Source: Rubripirellula sp. (GTDB lineage Bacteria; Planctomycetota; Planctomycetia; Pirellulales; Pirellulaceae). Taken from it: DNA of 64,000 bases. The notes beneath the pieces are model-generated. The model was not told the origin of the DNA, made no database searches, and worked only from the letters and a program-made list of their open reading frames with translations. The position numbers and the translations under genes are program-made. The stretch is from contig JAQWPZ010000103.1 in the NCBI GenBank assembly GCA_029245125.1, positions 24,798 to 88,797 of the forward strand, in the 5' to 3' direction. Positions 1 through 9,304 of the stretch are shown here, piece by piece. Positions within the stretch are counted from its first letter, which is position 1, and each line of letters opens with the position of its first letter.

Positions 1-202
1 ACTCCGGCGTCGGGCCACGAGCGACATCAAGAAATCGACTGCGATCTAACAGGCTTCGTTTCCCGTAGCCTTCGGATATGTTCGGCGGAATCGTGTGGAG
101 CATCTCAAGGGTGCAGGCGACGTACTCATCGTATCGGGCCTGCTCCAGCGCAATGTGGCTCAAACGGCGATCACGCTCTCCAACCCACTGATCGAATCGC
201 AT
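1..202 (-). CDS. Four-helix-bundle protein, partial at window edge
   Basis: The minus frame from an ATG at 200-202 stays open to the left edge, so the C-terminus lies outside the window. It contains EQARYDEYVACTLEMLHTI, then PPNISEGYGKRS and SRFLDVARG. This arrangement of a helix, an N-[IV]-[SA]-E-G-[YF]-G-[KR] turn and an aromatic-rich helix with R-G matches the small four-helix-bundle family related to the S23 rRNA intervening-sequence protein and diversity-generating-retroelement accessory proteins. These are usually about 120 residues long and of unsettled function. The frame is open upstream of the chosen ATG, so the start is uncertain. No reverse transcriptase or 23S rRNA gene is visible beside it. 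The family call rests on the short motif only. Confidence 0.45.
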   Translation of the reverse strand, partial: MRFDQWVGERDRRLSHIALEQARYDEYVACTLEMLHTIPPNISEGYGKRSLLDRSRFLDVARGPTPE

Positions 203-674
203 TCGCGTATGCTCGAAAACCGATGGCTCTCCCTTGAAAGATTTGACTCGGTCAGGACTGCCGAGACTCTCGCATCGTTCGATGACCAAAAGCACGACTT
301 TCGTTTGCCACACGCAGCGTCCGCGGGCAAACGCCAGATGAAATGTGCGATGGCGAATAAGGCGACATTTGTGACCAACTTGAAACATCGCGGAAGCAGG
401 TAAGACAAGCACAGTTAAAGAACAATCGAAACGAAACTTGCCGCGAGTTTGAGCCGCCAGTCACGACCGCAAAAGGAACTCACGCAATCGATTTCAACTC
501 TCCAATTTGCACTCGGCGCCGCGCAGGCTGTCGCAAAACACCCAATCCAAACGAGCAAGGTGCTGTTTGCGGTACTTGTGCTTCACTCGCGTACCGAACC
601 GGGGACCAATTCAGCCCCATACGAGAGCACTCTCGTAGGAAACTCCAGAATGTTGTGACTGACAGCACGACAAT
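203..674. other. Gene-poor stretch, nothing supported
   Basis: Several overlapping open frames of 60-130 codons occur on both strands, but none has a recognisable domain, signal peptide or ribosome binding site. I see no supported gene here. Confidence 0.5.
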
Positions 675-1250
675 TTACTCCGCAGTGGACAGCTCGCCTG
701 AGCATACACCGCCATCCCGCGAATAATTTGCTTGTGACTTTTGATTGCTTCGCTGAGAGGCCTCTTCCCAATCCAGCACGTTGGCACTCCGGTCTTGCAT
801 GGACGACAAGAACTTTCGTGGATACTGATGTCCGATGGCCTTGCCGTGTTGGTCATAGACGAACGCAAGATCGTGGCCGACTGCAACCTCCTTTGCGGCT
901 CCGTAGAGCTCGCTGCAGGTCCACATAGGTTCATACAAGAGCAAGTGAGGTGCCCACACTCCCATGCCCATTGCTGTATTGAACTTGCGATGGACATGGT
1001 AGTTTTCCACCTCGAATCGCTGGACCTTCTGGGTCGAGGGCTCTAGTAAGTCGACTGCAACTATGTTCGTGGAAGGTCCAAATATTTCTTCCACGGTAGC
1101 GCGTGAATCTAGGTTGTCCAACGTCGTCCCGCTGTGCCTAATAAGCAGACTGCATCCCGAGAAGCAGGTTAACGTGAGAATCGCTGCAACCAAATGCGGG
1201 AATCGAGAGGGAATCAATTGAAGCACTCCAAAAGCAAATCGTGACGGCAT
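675..1250 (-). CDS. Putative lipoprotein, unrecognised family
   Basis: A 191-residue protein if the ATG at 1250 is used. The open frame extends to 1316, but the residues upstream of this Met do not look like a signal sequence. From the chosen start there is a hydrophobic segment (LVAAILTLTCFSGC) ending in a lipobox-like Cys at about residue 33, so export and lipidation in the cell envelope are likely. The mature part contains VEEIFGPSTNIVAVD and a 'YEPMWTCSELYGAAKEVAVGH' type stretch; its short charged-aromatic pattern resembles small planctomycete outer-surface lipoproteins. I do not recognise the family and assign no function. It is followed on the same strand by non-coding DNA and has no operon partner. 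Confidence 0.6.
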   Translation of the reverse strand: MPSRFAFGVLQLIPSRFPHLVAAILTLTCFSGCSLLIRHSGTTLDNLDSRATVEEIFGPSTNIVAVDLLEPSTQKVQRFEVENYHVHRKFNTAMGMGVWAPHLLLYEPMWTCSELYGAAKEVAVGHDLAFVYDQHGKAIGHQYPRKFLSSMQDRSANVLDWEEASQRSNQKSQANYSRDGGVCSGELSTAE

Positions 1251-1767
1251 CGTGAATGGCAATCGCGTGAGGCGAAAAACGCGATTGGCCCTCCATTCGG
1301 CAAATGTGGAAGCCACTAAACCGTCTACCCACGCGTGAGTTCGCTCTTAAAACCGGGGGTATCAAATCTCAACTTGTGTGTCAACAGTTCTTGGAATCGA
1401 GCATCTTGCTGTAACCACCTCCCTCGCTGTCACGTGGCGTTGAAGGCGATCTCTTGCAGGAAAGAGAATCTGATCGTCACAGTGGTTGGATCGCCCGCAT
1501 GGAGTTTGGCTGGAGCGCGAGTTGCTTCGGTCTTTTCGCCGACGCACCATTTTTCGCATGAGTGTTTAGCCGCTACCGCTGGGATTTCGTCCAACGTGAC
1601 TGATCCGTTGCGTTGCTGAGGCGGTTCGAATCCCACATGCACGACCCGAGAGTGACCTCGCTCACTTATGCGTTCCAAATCAAGCAAGCGTGAGAGAGCG
1701 AAGGAAACCGTGTTGGAAATCAATGCCACGTTTGGGCATCCGAAGTTGCTGCAACGATCCATCGTAA
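1251..1767. other. Gene-poor stretch, one unrecognised minus-strand open frame
   Basis: A 110-codon minus-strand frame at 1430-1762 is the longest here. It has no recognisable domain or signal peptide and ends against the sulfatase relic. I do not call it a gene, although a decayed coding stretch cannot be excluded. Confidence 0.4.
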
Positions 1768-2229
1768 GTCAAATACAAGGCCATACTCGGCAAGGACGGC
1801 ATGGGAATGCAGGAAGTGGTCATGAAGGAGCTGGATGATAACGTCGGTAAGGTGCTGCAAAAACTCGATGTGTTCGGCATCGCCGAACATACCATCGTTG
1901 TTTTCACTAGCGACAACGGTCCCGAAGAAGAATTGGGATCACCCCTACTGTTCAACTTGCGGTGTGATCCATTCGAAAAAGCTGCCGAAAAATCGGGGAA
2001 TTACATGGAGCTTCTTGGCAAACACATGTGGGTATTCGGCCCAGCAAAACGGATTTTGCAACAGCATCTTGCAGCGTTTAAGGATTTCCCATCACGTTCT
2101 GATACCGCTCATTTGAATGCAAAGGAAATCGAGGAAAAGGTCGGCAAGAGGAGGTGGGGCAGTAGGCCTGAACGACCGTTTCAGATGGTTGCAGAGACCC
2201 ACGCTCTGGGTGGGATTCATGCAGCATGA
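1768..2229 (+). pseudogene. Arylsulfatase relic with internal deletion
   Basis: In one frame starting just after a TAA at 1765 the sequence reads KYKAILGKDGMGMQEVV, then ELDDNVGKVLQKLD, then HTIVVFTSDNGPEEE. These match the central part of planctomycete arylsulfatases, where SDNG is part of the metal-binding site. It then jumps straight to SPLLFNLRCDPFEKAAEKSG and FGPAKRILQQHLAAFKDFP, which is the C-terminal part of the same family. The whole N-terminal half with the formylglycine C-x-P-S-R site, and the segment between SDNG and the C-terminal part, are missing. The deletion happens to keep the frame, leaving a 142-codon open frame from ATG 1801 that is easily mistaken for a gene. It cannot be an active sulfatase. 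Family assignment is from remembered consensus. Confidence 0.75.
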
Positions 2230-2459
2230 GGCGGGTAGATAGCATCACAATCTCGCTCGCCCCCAGAGGCGAGGGAGAGTCTACAGGGCCATTGGGTTTT
2301 TGGCTTTTGCTGTTTTGAACCAAAATTCCGACTTGGGGATTACCGCCATTATTGGCGTGCAGAGCACCTCTGAAACCATGCTGCCAGAGCCGAACACTGC
2401 GAATCGACAGTGGCTGGGGTCGGCTGCAGGTCTTATTTGATCTGGTAGCCGGAGAGTGG
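2230..2459. other. Short intergenic spacer between sulfatase relic and selenoprotein gene
   Basis: This spacer lies at the 3' end of the convergently oriented selenoprotein gene. I see no gene and no clear terminator in it. Confidence 0.4.
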
Positions 2460-3626
2460 TCAGCCTGCTGATTGGTCGTCAACCAGCAAGCGAGAAATGG
2501 AGCCATCTGGCAGCAGTTCGTGATCTTTGCAAAACAGACGGTCAACGGCGTCCTCATGAAGGATTGGCGGGGCGACGCCATTCGCTGTACTTGTAAGCGA
2601 TGTCGATTTTGGATGCGACATGAATTGGCTGCTGCTAGTGTCGATGGTATGACCATCATTTTGACCGCCACGTATATCATTTACTTCAAGCGTATCAGTT
2701 GCAAACGGAGAGACTGGTTCACGCATTCGCTCCCCTTCGGCCACACTTGGAAGGCGTATTGCCGCAATTGACTCGCCTTCGGTTGTGCTTGACTGTTCGA
2801 TCAGGCGATTGATGACACGGATGGCATCGTTGGCCGTAATTCGTCCGTCTCCGTTCACGTCGAGATACGGCGTTGGTTGTAATGGTGGCATCGGTAGCGG
2901 GAGGTCGACATTAGAACCACTGACCTTACCAAGCATCAGCTCATTGATGCATTGAAGTGCGTCGACCGCTGATGTCTGCTTGTCATCGTTGACATCAGTT
3001 GGGTCATCTGGGTTTTGCCAAAGCGGTTGCTCATTGGCAACATCCGCAATGACCTGTTTCAATGCGTTGTAGTTTGTCTCGTCGCTCAGATCAAATCCGA
3101 GAGGTGGTGTCAGATTGATTGTTCCAACGAGCTCGTTTTGTTGGTTGATAATCTTGACATCACGATAGCTGGCACCCCAGTTATCGCTCCAAACATCTGA
3201 CGAGTCGTTGTTATTGGCATCAACATCTTGAAGAATCGGTATCGACCGATCCTCTGCCATCAAGGAATTTCCGTTTTCGTATCCGTGTTCATTGATGGCG
3301 GCAATCTGGATCGGTTTTTCGGGATACTCGCTGCGCAGCTCATTTTGCATTTGATCCAAGTAGCCAAACTGGCCACGGCAGTAACCTCAGGTCGAACGCA
3401 CAAAGTAGAACGCGCCGGTTTGTCCCATGAGATCGCGAGGCGAAAAATTGGTGTTATAGGCACCCGAATTTGGATTGACATCCATTAGCTGGAAGTCCGG
3501 AACCATTTCACCAATGGAATCCGCTGCGAACAATGCGCGCTGCTCTAGTGATTCAAACCGACATGCACGAACGTGTTTTGACCGGTATTTACCACTTTGA
3601 TGCGAAAGCGATGCGCTCATGGACAC
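2460..3626 (-). CDS. Secreted thioredoxin-like selenoprotein with type I dockerin (UGYC motif, TGA read as Sec)
   Basis: Read through one in-frame TGA (3387-3389), this is a 388-residue protein; without readthrough it splits into 79- and 299-codon frames. Residues about 24-35 hold a planctomycete N-terminal motif (RFESLEQRALFAAD). Then comes a redoxin-like start (VPDFQLMDVNPNSG) and strand GAFYFVRST, followed by Sec80-Gly-Tyr-Cys83 and helix RGQFGYLDQMQNEL. This is the usual strand-CxxC-helix layout of a thioredoxin fold. Residues about 190-265 form a type I dockerin with two Asp/Asn-rich calcium loops (DPTDVNDDKQTSAVDA and LDVNGDGRITANDA). The C-terminal 110 residues are unrecognised. No other stop interrupts 388 codons, and a SECIS-like hairpin follows the TGA. 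Likely an exported thiol/selenol oxidoreductase. Alternative: a simple nonsense mutation of TGC, TGT or TGG, or a sequencing error. Confidence 0.7.
3360..3389 (-). promoter_or_regulatory. SECIS-like hairpin directly after the in-frame TGA
   Basis: Minus-strand sequence. TGA is at 3389-3387 and is followed by 16 nt, then an apical loop AGTTT (3370-3366). The loop is closed by GTGGCC (3376-3371) and GGCTAC (3365-3360), six pairs including one G-U. Bacterial SECIS elements lie inside the coding region just after the UGA, with an apical loop roughly 16-37 nt downstream and a G among the first loop bases. This hairpin meets those criteria. It would be bound by SelB at the ribosome. Confidence 0.6.
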
Positions 3627-3649
3627 AAACCAAAAATCGTCGAGGAGGG

Positions 3650-5290
3650 GAGCGTGGAACTAAGCGTTAGAACAAGCCCAGCATCCATCATTGTAATCGG
3701 TTCGTGGATAGCCACGATCATTAAGGTAGCTTCTCGGCGCACAAAATGAACAATGATTCGAGTGCACTGATTCCGCTTATCCACGCGGTTTCAGACATCC
3801 GACGATTGGCCACAAGCCCCGGTTTGGTCCGTGTGATCACGAATTGGGTCGGAGGCATGGGGCAGTCAGGGGACGCATCTCGTAGGCTCTCTTCAATGTT
3901 AAGTCATGGCAAGTGAGTTGATGCCATTCCTGCGAATTGCTCGCGAGATTCGTTGGGTTTTGCAGTGCGTTCTCGGCCGCGCTAGGCCCATCAGATGAGG
4001 GCCAAACTGCCCTTGAACTCGATTCGTACTGGCGGCTTAGGTAGGTTGACAGATTGGTGCATAACCACGATGGCGTCGATCCTGACTTTGGCAGTTGGCG
4101 ACACCGTGGGGTCAAAGAATTCGGACATGCGTTTTGGTAGATGAAGTGCAATACTGCGTCATCAGCTACGGCCGAATTCTCCGTTGAAGTCGTTTCACGT
4201 AAAGCAAAGCTGCAAAAACGGTGAAGCGAAATGGGATGATGAGGCAGCAGGTATCACGCCGATGTTCTGAGTGCGGAGCAAGTGAAGCAAGGTAAGCTAA
4301 GTGTCTCGTCGATATGGCCGAAGCAACCCGCCAGGCTGCTTCGTTTTTTCGATCTTAGTATCCAGATAGGGTGGTATCGCCATTGCCGCGACCAAGTCGT
4401 TGCCCAACCCCTGATGATTTCGTTCAGTGTGAGAATCGACTTGTTCGGCTCGCACAGAGTTTCGCATCGTTGGTAAGCATCGAACGTCTTAAAGAACTTC
4501 GTATCGCGGTTCATGATCAAGTTTGTACAGGCCGTTTCCTGTCGGTTGGTTCTGCCGGGCGAAGTCCGGCGCGCCGCTCAGCAGTAACTTGCGATTGGTT
4601 CAGTGCCAATCTGAAGTAACATCGCTCTTTGGCAAAGTTTGGCAGCTCGCTGATGTGATTGAGGCTAGCCATCAAGACTTTCTGGCGTTGTGATATCGTG
4701 GCATCCATCTCAAGCGACCTCACTCTTGGTTGAGTTCGTACGCATAGGTTCGCTAGGTCGTTCTCGATGGTTTGGTAGATAGCCGAACTGTCTCATTCAA
4801 AATGCGAATTGGCGATTTCCGCTGGAATTCTGGTGTTATTAACCGACTCACTGATGCACAAAATGGTACGCCAATCAAAGGATCGATTTGACTCGCGCTC
4901 CGAACGCATTCTGCTTGGCTGCTGCAACCGATCCCGTTACTGAAAACGTGAGCACCAACGCAACTGTGGTCGAGAGTTTCCGTTGCTGAATTGAGCGATT
5001 ACGGTTTGATGAACCGATCTAGTGGGATCACGTGGCGTTTAGTCGTCAGCCGAAAGGCGTGTAAGGTCAGTGATCAGCCGCATGGCGGAACTCGAAGTGG
5101 CTTCGCCGCTGCAATTGGCTGTCAGCGGGTCGGCGTGCTCGAAATTTCCGTGAGTAGGCGACAAGGGGTAGCAATGCTCTCGTCGATTCTGTGATTTAGG
5201 CGATTTGCCATCAGGGTCACTGTCCGTTCAGCCTCCGGAATCATTCAAGGCCTAACAACTTTCTCATTTGGGTGTCGGGTAAATCTGCGA
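3650..5290. other. 1.6-kb gene-poor stretch
   Basis: No open frame here shows a recognisable domain, export signal or convincing start. The one clear element is an intrinsic-terminator-like hairpin at 4319-4349 on the plus strand, with no gene upstream of it. The stretch may hold decayed genes or a non-coding RNA. Confidence 0.5.
4319..4349 (+). terminator. Orphan intrinsic-terminator-like hairpin
   Basis: CGAAGCA (4319-4325) pairs with TGCTTCG (4337-4343) around an 11-base GC-rich loop, and six T follow (4344-4349). This is the layout of a Rho-independent terminator for plus-strand transcription. No plus-strand gene precedes it within about 700 bases, so it may end a small RNA or belong to a lost gene. 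Confidence 0.5.
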
Positions 5291-5345
5291 CTTGGCGGTG
5301 GTCATGGTAGCGGCGAGTCTTGCTCTCGTAATTACACAAACCGAT

Positions 5346-5843
5346 ATGAACAACATGCGATCCCCATTTTCGGCGTCTGGCGACTGCGAATCACCACGCA
5401 ACGGAAGGCCATTTTTCCATTTCTGGCGATGCTTTTGGCTCACTTTCCTCGTTGTCTCGCTCCCCGTCGCTTGGTACTGCTATTACGTCCCGTCCAATCG
5501 CATCGCGTGGGCTGAAAGCTACGCTGTTGCCCAAACGCAAGCCATCCAATCTGAAAAACCAGTCATCTTGTATTTCACTGGTAAGTGGTGTGTTCCCTGT
5601 CGGATCATGAAACGCAATGTGTGGGCAGATGAACAGGTGATGGCATCCGTCAACTCGCAATTTGTCCCCGTGGCAATTGACGTGGATGATCCTGACGATG
5701 CTGCGGTGATGGCTCGCTACAAAGTTGAAGGCCCGCCGGTCACGATCATTACCGATTCCCGAGGGAGTGTGCTGCGGTGGCGAGCAGGGGGCATCGGAAA
5801 AATCGAGTTCTTGGAATTTCTAGCGGAATCGAACTCTTCCTAG
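5346..5843 (+). CDS. Membrane-anchored thioredoxin-family protein (CVPC)
   Basis: A 165-residue protein from the ATG at 5346. The frame is open back to 5292, but the MNNMRSPF start gives a normal short cytoplasmic tail before one membrane segment (FWLTFLVVSLPVAWYCYYV, about residues 31-49). The periplasmic part starts with AYAQAIQSEKPV-like sequence, then VILYFTGKWCVPC with the redox pair Cys82-Cys85, and IMKRNVWADEQVMASV. A cis-Pro turn follows (KVEGPPVTIITD). This is the DUF255/Thioredoxin_7-like arrangement of small envelope thioredoxins, which reduce or isomerise thiols of exported proteins. Both Cys codons are ordinary TGT, which makes this gene a useful local contrast to the two TGA-containing thioredoxin-fold genes. 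It stands alone on its strand. Confidence 0.8.
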   Translation: MNNMRSPFSASGDCESPRNGRPFFHFWRCFWLTFLVVSLPVAWYCYYVPSNRIAWAESYAVAQTQAIQSEKPVILYFTGKWCVPCRIMKRNVWADEQVMASVNSQFVPVAIDVDDPDDAAVMARYKVEGPPVTIITDSRGSVLRWRAGGIGKIEFLEFLAESNSS

Positions 5844-6140
5844 ACGAAGGCCTTGTGATTCCGAACGGCAAGTCAACGGCTCGACCATCAGATGTCGTCA
5901 AGCAATCGGGTGCCATCGGTAGCGGAATTCGATCTGAGGTATCGTCTGGTGTTTTGGCTATACACAAAGTAGCGAACTGATTGCCGCGATACTTCACCAG
6001 TGCGGTTCCGTCCGAATCTGATCAACGATTTCGCGAGGACTGTGGCGAATTTCGTAATTTTTACCGTGCCTTTAGACAGGTCACTTCTGGTGGTAAGCTG
6101 GTCGTGGGGAGGTGGATTAGCAAAGCTGCGCGAGGGATAA

Positions 6141-6824
6141 GTGGACCGTTACTACCGCATCTTCGGTATCGCGCTGTTGACGGCTTTGGTCGCGGCGGTC
6201 GCGGGTTCGTATTTCGGTGGAGGTATCGCTTCGGTACTGTTGTCCACTGATGGAAACAGCGAGAAAAAGGTCGAGGCATTACGTCTGTTCTTTGCGGATA
6301 TGAATGGGGCGGCACCGTTCGCCTATGTAGCGATGGTCGTTGTCGAGGTGGTTGTAGCTCCCATCCCCGGAACGCTTCTGTACCTTCCGGGCGGAATGAT
6401 CTTTGGTGGTTTTTACGGCGGTCTCTTGTCGCTGCTTGCCAATGTTCTTGGTGCAGGGATCTCCTGCCAATTGATGCGTTCGGTTGTCGGCCGTAATGCG
6501 ACACGCTCGTTCTTTGAAAAAGATTCTCTCGTCAAGTACCGAGAGTTGATCGAAAGGCGAGGCCTGTGGTTGATCGTGCTGTTACGGCTGAATCCGTTGA
6601 CTTCGTCGGATCTAGTTTCGTATGCGTCTGGTCTAACCACGATGCGTGTTTCTACGGTCATGTTGGGCACCGCGATTGGCATGGCACCACTTTGTTATGC
6701 CCAGTCCTATCTCGCGGCCACGCTGTTTGAGTCTTTTCCCTGGCTGATCTGGCCGATGCTTGTTGCCTGCGCTGTTTATGTCTTGTTGATTGTTGTCCTG
6801 CTGTTCCGACTCAGAGGTCAATAA
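6141..6824 (+). CDS. TVP38/DedA-type membrane protein (VTT/SNARE-associated domain)
   Basis: A 227-residue integral membrane protein starting with GTG at 6141. It has an N-terminal membrane helix (FGIALLTALVAAVAGSYFGG), a loop, and the VTT core. The core includes VVEVVVAPIPGTLLYLPGGM with the conserved P-x-P-G and a re-entrant glycine segment (IFGGFYGGLLSLLANVLGAG). A charged cytosolic loop (SFFEKDSLVKYRELIERRG) follows, then the LLRLNPLTSSDLVSYASGLT motif, where R-L-N-P is characteristic of the TVP38/TMEM64 branch. Two C-terminal helices follow. Members of the superfamily act in lipid flipping and membrane homeostasis; the exact substrate of this one is unknown. It has no operon partner. Confidence 0.85.
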   Translation: MDRYYRIFGIALLTALVAAVAGSYFGGGIASVLLSTDGNSEKKVEALRLFFADMNGAAPFAYVAMVVVEVVVAPIPGTLLYLPGGMIFGGFYGGLLSLLANVLGAGISCQLMRSVVGRNATRSFFEKDSLVKYRELIERRGLWLIVLLRLNPLTSSDLVSYASGLTTMRVSTVMLGTAIGMAPLCYAQSYLAATLFESFPWLIWPMLVACAVYVLLIVVLLFRLRGQ

Positions 6825-7749
6825 GTCGACGGGCAAAGCAGCGAGAAGATACCAGGACGAGTTTGCTCGGGCGCCGAAACATTCATTCGCCCCGATGCAC
6901 GCGTTGAAGCGATCTCAATAGTTTCGATTCAAGTGTGTCACGCGGCGTTTACAAAGATATTTAGATACCAAATTGGCAAGTGAGGAGAGATCAGGCAGTC
7001 GAAAACCTGATCTGTGCATTTCGTAACTTGCTGAACAGTTTATTTGCCATGCGACTCCCGAATGGGGGGGCTTTGAGAATGTGACCGATTGTGCTCTTGA
7101 TAATGTGGTAGCGAACCTTCGGTAGTGTCGCGCTAATCTAATCGTCGCCCTAATTCGAATTCGATTTCGCGACCTTCATCATCAAATCATCAATCACTTG
7201 TCACGTTCATGGCCGACCCATTTGCTTGTTGTCGGCCGGAGTCGTCCCGCTTACTGGCCAACAGTTGATGATGTCGCCGAAGGATTGTGTTAGGTGTAAA
7301 CAGAGGTTCAATCTGTGCCCACTGCTCGTATCCGGGTGCCTAGCCTTTGACTGCCACGCGACGTCTGTGGGTATCTTTCAGCGAGTTTTGTCTCTTGCGA
7401 ATCGTCCTTTTGATAACGAAATTCTCGGCATCAAGAATCCCAATGGCACCTCGATTTCGTTGTGTGTTTTTGCTCGCGAGTTTCGGCGTCCACGTGTCCC
7501 GCCGCGGAGCTCGTCCGAAAAAAACCAACTTGGACGATTCTTATGCGTGATCTCAATTTGAAGCGAACCGTTGTCAAAATGATCTCACTCGCGAGAAGCA
7601 TGGCGTGCAGGGTTTTCGTCGGCTTTTCAATGTTTAATCAACGGAATGAAGCGAATCTGACATGCTCTCATACTTTGGCACGGCTTTCGCCTAAGAGTGA
7701 TACAGTATCGAATGAAGTATTCCATTGAAATCAGTCACGGGAGCCTACG
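6825..7749. other. Gene-poor stretch of about 0.9 kb
   Basis: Overlapping open frames of about 60-110 codons at 7226-7728 have no domain and use unlikely starts. I see no supported gene. The promoter of the small secreted protein at 7750 presumably lies near 7680-7745. Confidence 0.5.
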
Positions 7750-8112
7750 ATGAAAAAGACCCTCGCAATGAGTTTTGGAGCGGCGATCGTCGCTTTCTCT
7801 TTTGCCAATCCACTTCCGGCCAACGCGCAGTTTGCCACGATCATCGAGACGCAAGTGCCGGAGCGGCCAATTCCTCCGCCACCGGAGGTCCGCGGCCGTG
7901 AGCATCTTGCACAGAAGAATCCCTATTTTGGATTGCGGTCTTCATTTCGTAACGTTCGCGAGTATTACTCCAATCCGGTCAAGACAATTCCGGCGCATAC
8001 CAAACGCACCATCATCTACCACGGCAATCCGTACTACGGCCAATATCCCGCGTATCGGTATCGCAGTCCACGCAGGAATCCGTACGGCTATGGCTGGCGA
8101 TATCGCTGGTAG
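7750..8112 (+). CDS. Small secreted Tyr/Pro/Arg-rich protein
   Basis: A 120-residue protein with a clear Sec signal peptide (MKKTLAMSFGAAIVAFSFA, cleavage after the ANA at about residue 26). A proline-rich linker (PERPIPPPPEV) and a basic, Tyr/Arg/Gly-rich tail (NPYYGQYPAYRYRSP and GYGWRYRW) follow. The ATG at 7750 is preceded by a GGGAGCC ribosome-binding-like stretch. I recognise no family. The composition suggests a low-complexity exported protein, perhaps cell-wall or matrix associated. It is isolated from other genes on both sides. Confidence 0.65.
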   Translation: MKKTLAMSFGAAIVAFSFANPLPANAQFATIIETQVPERPIPPPPEVRGREHLAQKNPYFGLRSSFRNVREYYSNPVKTIPAHTKRTIIYHGNPYYGQYPAYRYRSPRRNPYGYGWRYRW

Positions 8113-8956
8113 TTCGCAAAGACGGAGCAAGTGGATCCTAGATCCACGAAGACGCGGGGCGATACGATCGAAGCAAACCACAACCGCTTCGATGGTTCGA
8201 TCTTAGGGTTCATCTCAATTGGCCTCTTGCAAGATCGGCTTATTCAGTTCTGTCATGGCGAGCAGTCGTTTGAATTGATCGTTTTCACTTTTCGTTTTCG
8301 ACTTGCTCGACTTTTAGGCCTGTGCGCTTGCGTCATCAGTCGTCGTAGGTTTTTCCGCCACTGCAGGTTTCATGCGCGGTCCGCAGTGGTCTTGCCCCCA
8401 GCGAAGGTTATCTTCGCTTAACGAAACGTTTGGAGGCTAACGCGGCTCGAAAACGCTTGCTTGCCCTGATCTATGCTCCCTTTTATCGCATAGGATGCGT
8501 CGCAAACTAACTCAGCGAGTGGTTTCAGTTGAGGGACTAGGGCAGGGGAGGGAGGGGGAAAGTTGAGATCTAGGTCGCGGGCTGCTACGCGGGAAAGGTA
8601 AACGTTCGCCACGCAACGGAGTTCCTGACCGGAGCGTGAATGAGTCTCCCGACTCGGCCAATGTCGCGTTGCAAGGTTAGCGGCGTGACTTCATTGAAAG
8701 GCTCCGCGCTCGATGGATGTCGGAGCGATGGAAGCCGGAGCATGAAGGTCTGGATTCGATGCGGGATGCGATTTCGCTGCACCACGATCGATGCGATTCA
8801 TTGACCCGCCAGCTAACCATCCAGCCACCGAACTCAAGTCATTCTGCTCTCGCGCGTCACCAGGCAACAGGATGACCCTCTTTTGGAGGCGACGTGCGGG
8901 TCTCGCGACCAAGGAAGTCCAGACCTACGATGGAATTGATGCCGTTTGATGTCGCG
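8113..8956. other. Gene-poor stretch of about 0.8 kb
   Basis: I see short overlapping frames only, none with a domain or a plausible ribosome binding site. Nothing is supported here. Confidence 0.5.
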
Positions 8957-9304
8957 TCATTCATCTGTAATCAGATTGAGCAGATCACCGATGTTGCGGT
9001 GAGCCTCTATGGGATGGCGGAGTGGTTGAGCCTTGAGGATGCAATAATGGTTTCGACGTCCGACCCGTTCCCGCTGAATGAATCCTTCTTCCTCCAGGTC
9101 TTGGATGATCCGCTGCACCGCCCGCTCGGTGATCCCGACGTCAACAGCGACTTCCCGGAGTACTTTTTCCGGGTCCGCAGCTAGCACCGCCAAAACGTGG
9201 GCATGATTGGTCAGAAACGTCCAGCCATGAGATGCCTTACCGGGTGGGTTCGACTCCGAATGATTGGCTTTCCGTTTTCGATTTGACGTGACTATTTTGG
9301 CCAT
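8957..9304 (-). CDS. Winged-helix transcriptional regulator
   Basis: A 115-residue protein from the ATG at 9304. The frame is open to 9403, but residues before [12 protein letters not shown] lack similarity. The core is a winged helix-turn-helix: [19 protein letters not shown], then [20 protein letters not shown] as the recognition unit, then [19 protein letters not shown] as the wing. The tail [15 protein letters not shown] completes a small MarR-like regulator family common in many bacteria. It is transcribed away from the export cluster that begins at 9588, so it is a candidate regulator of that cluster. That role is inferred from position only. Confidence 0.8.
   Translation of the reverse strand: MAKIVTSNRKRKANHSESNPPGKASHGWTFLTNHAHVLAVLAADPEKVLREVAVDVGITERAVQRIIQDLEEEGFIQRERVGRRNHYCILKAQPLRHPIEAHRNIGDLLNLITDE

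Noticed and set aside
1621..1640. GGTTCGAATCCC resembling a tRNA T-loop
   Set aside because: The flanking bases do not form a 5-bp T-stem, and no acceptor stem or anticodon arm could be found upstream.
2078..2680. 200-codon minus-strand open frame
   Set aside because: It overlaps the sulfatase relic on the other strand and the end of the dockerin selenoprotein gene, and has no recognisable feature.
4220..4275. ATGATGA and CTGA elements resembling a C/D-box RNA
   Set aside because: C/D-box RNAs are archaeal or eukaryotic, and such short boxes are expected by chance.
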